From Protopterus annectens (taxonomy: Eukaryota > Chordata > Ceratodontiformes > Protopteridae), in NCBI RefSeq assembly GCF_019279795.1, contig NC_056726.1:1136528182-1136592181 (forward strand): 64,000 nucleotides of DNA. The letters are read 5' to 3'. A program made the position numbers and the translations under genes. Below are positions 58,552 to 64,000 of the stretch, piece by piece (position 1 is the first letter of the stretch; every line of letters starts with the position of its first letter). The notes beneath the pieces are model-generated. The model made no database searches and was not told the DNA's origin. It was given only the letters and a program-made list of their open reading frames with translations.

Positions 58552-59258
58552 GGTTGTGTTTCCACCTTTTCAATTGGCCACAGTGTGACATAGGGTTACC
58601 ACCTGTCCCACTTTGCGAGGGGCAGTCCCTCTTTGGGCAGTTGTGTCCTGACAAGAAATTGTAAAAATGGCAAATGTCCTGAGATTTTAGGACAAAATTA
58701 TTTCTTATATTTTATGTAATAGTTGCATAAAACAGTTATTCTGTATCTGAAATACCTAAATGTTATAAGACACAGAATAAGCAACTAAAATGCTACAAGA
58801 ATAAGCTTTTATTTAGGCAAAAGAGTTAAGTTCTGTCCTTTGTACTGGCCGTGGGTATGTGTCGGCCTGTAAAATCTGATGTCTGTACCATACATGTCCC
58901 ACTTTGGCCATTTGAAAAGGTGGCAACCCTAGTGTGACATTTGCGGTGAACACAGCATATTTTACAGGCCGACACATGCCCACGGTCAGTTTGGCGGATA
59001 GGACTTACAATTCTTGCCTATATCTAAGCTTATTTTTGTAGCATTTCGGTGTCTTATTCTGTTTCTTATGACATTTATGTAATATACGTTCAGTGAAATA
59101 TGTTTAATGCAACTATTACATGACGTCTACGGAATAATTATGTCCTATATTCTCTGGACATTTGCCAGTTTTACATGTTTGTGTCAGGACACATCTGCCC
59201 ACAGAGGGACTTTCGGTCGCAAAGTGGGACAGGTGGAAATCTTGGTCGACGGTACGGA
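58552..59258 (+). mobile_element. MITE family M, outer copy interrupted by another copy
   Basis: The left piece, GGTTGTGTTTCCACCTTTTC then AATTGGCCACAGTGTGACAT (58552-58591), continues after 58930 with TTTTACAGGCCGACACATGC, TTAATGCAACTATTACATGA, GGACATTTGCCAGTTTTACA and CGCAAAGTGGGACAGGTGG. Removing 58592-58930 and one target copy gives a collinear member of the family. Confidence 0.85.
58592..58930 (-). mobile_element. MITE family M, intact copy with TIRs and 10-bp target duplication
   Basis: 339 bp. The terminal repeats are AGGGTTACCACCT on the left and inverted AGGGTTGCCACCT on the right (one mismatch). It is flanked by AGTGTGACAT on both sides (58582-58591 and 58931-58940). No coding capacity. 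A 9-10-bp duplication with short TIRs fits the MULE/Mutator-like superfamily better than hAT (8 bp), Tc1 (TA) or piggyBac (TTAA). The superfamily call is tentative. Confidence 0.9.
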
Positions 59259-59819
59259 TCATACTGTTCCTTTCGGCCTACATGTGTCCGTACTGTTATA
59301 GCTGTTTATATGCTCCTTCTGTTTCGTTTACATGCGTATGCTATTTCCTATCACATTTGGTATGTGAAATACGGACATACCTTGTATATGTGACTATTAC
59401 ATGCCTTGTGGGATATGATTCAGACATACGGTCACTACATATATCTACATTTCTCCTCATGTATTTTGTTATGGACACATCTGCAGAGCTATGTTCCCTC
59501 CCTCACATTATGGGTCAGCTGGTGACCCTCTCCATTGGGCTGGACGTACCTACTGGCGGCGCGCTAACATATGATACGTTTCACTTCCACATGGTATAGC
59601 TATCAACACTACGTTGGTCTACGGGCACACGGATTTCATGTCATTTGTTCAAGGGTAGGGACCTGTTATTCCCTACCGTGCATTTATGTTTGATTCTTCA
59701 TTTTCTGTTCGCAGGGACTATCTTGCATGCTTTGCATACGTTTCAGTATTCACGGACACTGATAGGTACGATTACTATTGCAGACGGAATATAATATTCA
59801 GCAGTTTAGGTTGCTCATC
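59259..59819. other. No gene seen
   Basis: Right flank of the giant element; no coding features. Confidence 0.4.
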
Positions 59820-60006
59820 TACAGCCGACATTGACACGCCTCCATGCGCAACTTCATTACGCCCCATGCACATTCCCTATGCACGTGGCTGTGGCGGCTG
59901 CGCACCTTCATTAATATGCATATGGCACGACTACTCCATATGTACGCCGCACAGACGGCGCAAGCCTTACGCCGGCCTTGCACCGAGCTTCATGAATCCC
60001 GGGGAC
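59820..60006 (-). repeat. Right end of the giant element
   Basis: GC-rich terminus. Inverted, it reads GGGATTCATGAAGCTCGG, then GGCGTAAGGCTTGCGCC, GGCGTACATATGG and ATGCATATTAATGAAGG. The left end has the same words in similar order (GGATTCATGAA, GGCGTACGCC, TATGCAAAT, CTAATGAAGG, GGCGTAGCGCAAGCC). The match is exact only for 11 bp. Confidence 0.6.
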
Positions 60007-60684
60007 TATCTTTATCGCTTCAGTCTCTAACTATGGTAGTAATGAAAAGAAGGTAGTTTCAACTATGGACATTTTGAAATGAAGAGGATAGTTTTGTTAA
60101 TAATAGAGCATACTATAAATAATTCTAACATATAAAGATTGATCAGTTAATTAAGACTAGTGAGACAGTTGGGTAGAATAAACATTTATGAAAAGTATTA
60201 GTTTTGGGATACACAAGGAAGAAATTGACTGAAAAACTTCCAAATTATCCTGACTTTAAAACAGACCCAAATATGTTGGTGTCCCTTTGCACCATGCAAT
60301 AGCAGGAAACCAATTAAAGTTCTGGAGCAATAAAGCTACATCACTGCCTGAGAAAATCTCAGTTTTATCTATATTAACTATTAAACCTAAGCCAGACAGG
60401 TTAAAATTGATTCTTTGATACTTACGTTTAAAAAATATTTCTTTGCTCCCTTTTCCACTGAAATATGAAAGACATTCACCACATGATATTTTAAAAGGTT
60501 AAGCAAATATATCAGCTTAAATTAAATGAATATTCTCAAATGAAGACATTTGTAGTAATAGTCCTAGAGACTAAAGATCCACATACATTACCATTGTTTG
60601 ACTGCGTGTTATTATTGTGTCATGTATATGGATGTGAAAAAAAAAGTCAACCTATTCACATGCTTGTAGGCTGCAGTACAAAAA
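60007..60684. other. No gene seen; AT-rich flank
   Basis: Ordinary AT-rich sequence beyond the giant element, without recognised features. Confidence 0.45.
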
Positions 60685-60960
60685 TTCAGCACACCTCTCA
60701 ACTGTCCAGAATTTTGCAGAATGTCCAAAATTTTGTCTCCTATGTTTGGTCTGTTTCTCATAAAAATCCTTGGTTTTCTGGCAAATCACTGGGATGATCT
60801 GAGGACTGAAGTCACTAAATAATGATATACATTTGAGTTTCAGACTTCAAATCCTTCAGAAAATGCATGTTAAAACAATCCCTGTTACGCTAGCAACTTT
60901 GTAACTTTATAAGAGTAATATTTAAAATATCTCCCTATTTTTGGGCCTTTGCCCTCCCAT
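60685..60960 (+). mobile_element. Dispersed repeat family R2, copy outside the giant element
   Basis: CACCTCTCAACTGTCCAGAA, TTTCTCATAAAAATCCTTGG, TTTTCTGGCAAATCACTGG, GAAGTCACTAAATAATGATA and TTTCAGACTTCAAATCCTTC. The clearest member of the family, showing R2 is a genome-wide repeat and not specific to the giant element. Confidence 0.7.
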
Positions 60961-61477
60961 TTTGGTTTTCTTTTTCTTTTCTCTTTCAGCACTCTGAGAC
61001 TCACACTAACAGCTCCATTCATCCTTCTCTTTGCTTGGATTCAGTCCACTCCACTACCCTACCTAGCCTATCCTCCCTTCTTCTACTAATAAACTCTACC
61101 CATCACCATACTACACAACCACCTTCCCCCATACTTCCACACCTACCTTTCCCATCAATCATGCAACCCCACCACTATATTTACCACGTTATTCTATTAG
61201 CTCTTATACTCCTGGCCTACAACGCCTCTGACCACCATTATGTCTGCAGTAATTTTCACTGGCCAAAACCCAAGCTCTTTCCAATCAACTACCTCCTCCC
61301 AAACCTTTTAGCTTCATCTGTCCACATTTATACATCTCCTACTCTTTTCTTTTTTTCTTTACCCTTTCAAACTCACCAAAACTACATATACTCAAGAACC
61401 ATTCTAAGATACCATCAAGCCCTCATCAAACTAAAAAACTTCTACTACACTTCCTTAGGCACATCAAACTAATAATT

Positions 61478-61495
61478 CATCCCAACCCAGGTCCC
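61478..61495 (+). other. 2A-like HPNPGP motif before the LINE-B endonuclease
   Basis: LIIHPNPGPIND reads across 61469-61504. The NPGP tail of 2A-like ribosome-skipping peptides is intact here, but the upstream Gly-Asp is not. The equivalent site in copy 2 (16325-16360) reads RDIYLNPSP. Confidence 0.5.
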
Positions 61496-61734
61496 ATTAA
61501 TGATTTATTCTCCTCTAACCAAACTCCCACTAGGCCAAACAAGCATACTTATATACCTGCTACCTCCAAGTCTGACCTTCTAATAACTAACTACAACCTT
61601 AGAAGCCTAGTAAACAAAATTACTGAATTTCAAGCTTGCCACATACTCTCCAGATATAGCAACTATTGCAGAAACCTGGTTAAAACCGCATATCAAGGAC
61701 TCTGAAATTACTTTCAATGGCTATAACATCTTAA

Positions 61735-63527
61735 CTCATTCACGTCAATGGCGGTCAGGAAGTTTGCACTGTAACTTCCAATGGGTGGAGCCTAAGCCTT
61801 TTGATAGAATTAAATCATGTCCTCACATTTCAAACAAATGTTCATATCTCTGGAACCATGGGGGTTATTATAGAAGTATAAACGGCAAACATTTCAGAAC
61901 AAGTTCTTTTCATTGTGGTATTAGGTACTAGGTCTTAAACTGAATTTTATAAATCAAAGTAAATGCAGTAACTATTACATTTGTAGTACACTGTAAACAA
62001 CTTACAATATCTCAGCACTCACTCATGTTACACACATACTGGCGACAGCATTTTATTCATCTAACTGAGAGTTTTCATTTGAGGCTTAGGAGTACTGTCT
62101 GTGTGTAATGCACCTGCAAGTGTAGCTGAAGTAGATATGGGTTCCTTCCTACCTGACTCTGGTGACACTTCTATAGGCCCAACACACCAAGGTGGCAATA
62201 TTGACAGATTTTATTCTAGGTGACACATCTAGTTAAAAAGGCAATAGCACAACCCCAAACAACTTATTTCAACAGTGCACCAATTAGCAATAATGCAAGG
62301 TGAGATATGCATACAATGAAACATACATTCACCCTCTTCCCCAGAACTTAACAGAAAAAAAAGTCTTGACATTCAAACATGCACAAAGAAGGCAATATCA
62401 ATGAGTAGTAAAGCTTTATAAGGCAGCAATACAAACACGGGAAAAATGCAATGTCATTAGGCAATAGAAAGAGTTATAATACAACAATACAGGTATGAGA
62501 AAATGCAATGTCAATAAGCAGTACTAACACCCTCAACCCCAGTGATCAATTCTAAACAGACCAACTATGAAACACTGAGTGGGAGGATAGCTATGGGGCT
62601 GTAGTTAGAGATGTCTCTAGAGGGGCCTCCTTTGTGGAGAGGAATGACTACTTATAGTCTTGCTGTCAGCACGATGGGGCCCAAGTTGGAGCTCATATGG
62701 ATCCCAGTTATTTGTAATCCACAAAGCATTTAAAAGGGGGGGAAACCACAATCTTATAAAATGATAAAAGATGGCCAGAGCCTCTCACCACTCCCTCGTG
62801 ATTATCCTAGTGACCAGGCACTGTGGATCCTCTGATGAGAAAAGTAGAAAAATCACTTGCCAGAACTCTGGTAATCATCTGTGGCTTCTCTGTACTAGGC
62901 CCAAAGGAACTCCTTTTCTTGCTGAATCATATGCAGGCGTGGAACTACTGGTTTCAGCCTTCTTTCCTGATTCCACAAAATACCATCATCCAGGATTTCA
63001 GCAACAGACACAAACTGCTACTTCACTTCCCTGCCCCAAAGCACCTGAGAAGAAAATCCAGTCATGCTGCAAGGCCCTGTTCCCTTCAGCTCACAGTTTC
63101 AGTCTTCCCTCCTTCAACTAGTAACTCAGTTTTCCTTTTCACTTTCAAAATAGTCTTTTATATCCCTGAAACAGCTCCACTTTGTGGTCTAATGGAAAAC
63201 TACAGTCTAGTACTTTTTACAATGAAATACAGTGGGAGCTACATGTGTTACTTGGTTGTGGAAATATTTAGAAACATGTGCTTATTATATCTATATAAAT
63301 TAATATAATTAAAACAACAGTTAATATCTCTTTACAAACACAACACAAAGGCCAAATATTAATGCAGTTGAGCTTGTAATTGTGTAAGCTTTAAGGTGAA
63401 ATTTTTTAAACCCTCAGACATAGCATGGTTTTGAATTGTTGATGCAAATATGAACAAGCAATATTTGATGCCTAGAGGCGTCAGTAGGATTTAAATGCAC
63501 CTGGAGGCATCACTCGGATATAATGAG
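61735..63527. mobile_element. TTAA-flanked 1.8-kb DNA transposon (piggyBac-like or Kolobok-like), non-autonomous
   Basis: Flanked by TTAA at 61731-61734 and 63528-63531. The ends are CTCATT and inverted CTCATT. It splits the LINE-B endonuclease between GYNIL and RQDRLYKKGGG; deleting it with one TTAA restores the frame exactly. TTAA duplications are diagnostic of piggyBac and Kolobok elements. TTAACTCATTCACGTCAATGG at the left resembles vertebrate piggyBac-type ends. Internal frames of 116 and 161 codons show no transposase motif. Confidence 0.88.
62575..62690 (-). mobile_element. LINE-B fragment inside the TTAA element
   Basis: GGGCTGTAGTTAGAGATGTC, then AGAGGGGCCTCCTTTGTGG matches 7.67-7.73 kb of LINE-B copy 1 (reverse transcriptase region): an older insertion or captured piece. 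Confidence 0.6.
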
Positions 63528-64000
63528 TTAAGACAAGATAGACTATACAAAAAGGGGAGGTGGTGTAGCGATCATATTTAAGGACACAATAATCGTACAA
63601 AAACTAAACTGCACACCTCCAGACATTCCCAATATAGAGCTTCTCATCACCCGACTCCTACTAAATCTTTCCAAAACCATAATTATCATAGCTACATAGG
63701 ATATTTTAACCTCAACTGGCTCTCTTGCTCTTCAGACTCCCCTACTAACTTAATAAACCTGTATAACTTCTCACAAGTCATAACCTCTCCCACTCATACA
63801 GATACAAAAGTCCAAAAAAGAGTCACTATTGGACTGGATACTAACCAACAAACCAATCCTGAGTGACCAGGCTGGCTGCTTTCTTATCAATCTTGGCAAC
63901 CATACCCCTACCTTTTTACTTAGGAAAATAATTCAAACTCAGTCTGAAATCCCCTTCAAATACATCCTCAGCAAAAAAAAAAAATTCTCACCAGAATGTA

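Larger units (their letters stand above)
60965..64000 (+). mobile_element. LINE-B copy 5 (L2-like), plus strand, runs off the window
   Basis: A Pro/Leu/Thr-rich first-protein-like region (61035-61472) is followed by an HPNPGP motif, then the endonuclease start (LVNKITEFQACHILS, IATIAETWLKPHIKDSE, NGYNIL). After the inserted TTAA element it continues RQDRLYKKGGGVAIIFKD and LDWILTNKPIL (63.53-63.87 kb). Compare GYNILRVDRLNKKGGGIAII in copy 1. Decayed. Confidence 0.85.

Noticed and set aside
62771..63308. Two overlapping open frames (116 and 161 codons) inside the TTAA element as its transposase
   Set aside because: No piggyBac-type or other transposase motif; they overlap each other in different frames.

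Overview
This is eukaryotic, almost certainly vertebrate, nuclear DNA dominated by transposable elements. Evidence for this is the mix of L2-like and CR1-like LINEs, tRNA-derived SINEs, a PIF/Harbinger element with a HARBI1-like transposase and a spliced Myb/SANT-like gene, long (TA)n and (CA)n microsatellites, and GT-AG introns. I see no host protein-coding gene, no rRNA or intact tRNA gene, and nothing prokaryotic. The repeat load fits a large-genome non-mammalian vertebrate (amphibian, lungfish, cartilaginous fish or jawless fish), but the species cannot be read from the sequence.

1-26.4 kb is a patchwork of decayed repeats. The L2-like family 'LINE-B' lies on the minus strand at 5.85-9.94, 13.2-17.5, 20.56-21.55 and 26.13-26.40 kb, with a tandemly repeated 5'-type region at 9.8-11.55 kb. 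The CR1-like family 'LINE-A' lies at 18.76-19.09 (-), 21.56-24.14 (+) and 24.14-24.93 kb (-). Interspersed are five short inverted-repeat ('foldback') elements (924-1245, 1386-1763, 17704-18134, 19173-19638, 22170-22519). They share a central core and similar tips but each has different arms, and four sit inside (TA)n tracts.

26.40-60.01 kb differs in texture: rich in TG/CA/TA steps and poor in homopolymer runs. It is bounded by inverted GGATTCATGAA ends. I interpret it as one giant (about 33.6 kb) PIF/Harbinger-type element. It encodes the usual two-protein set: a HARBI1-like DDE transposase (27926-28935, one frameshift) and a Myb/SANT-like DNA-binding partner (456 aa, three coding exons between 38771 and 42378, uninterrupted). 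Inside it are a very old minus-strand LINE (33.74-37.14 kb), younger LINE-A copies (48.54-52.50 and 55.00-56.94 kb), several copies of a MITE with 10-bp target duplications, a second dispersed repeat family (R2), and tandem arrays (45.06-45.32 and 45.64-47.30 kb).

60.0-64.0 kb returns to ordinary AT-rich DNA: an R2 copy and a plus-strand LINE-B copy running off the window. That LINE is split by a 1.8-kb TTAA-flanked DNA transposon whose removal restores the LINE reading frame exactly.

As a system, the Harbinger transposase is expected to cut and join the element while the Myb-like partner binds its ends and aids nuclear import. LINE-A probably mobilised the SINE at 246-433, which carries the same 3' tail. 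Most other open reading frames are chance frames in low-complexity DNA.
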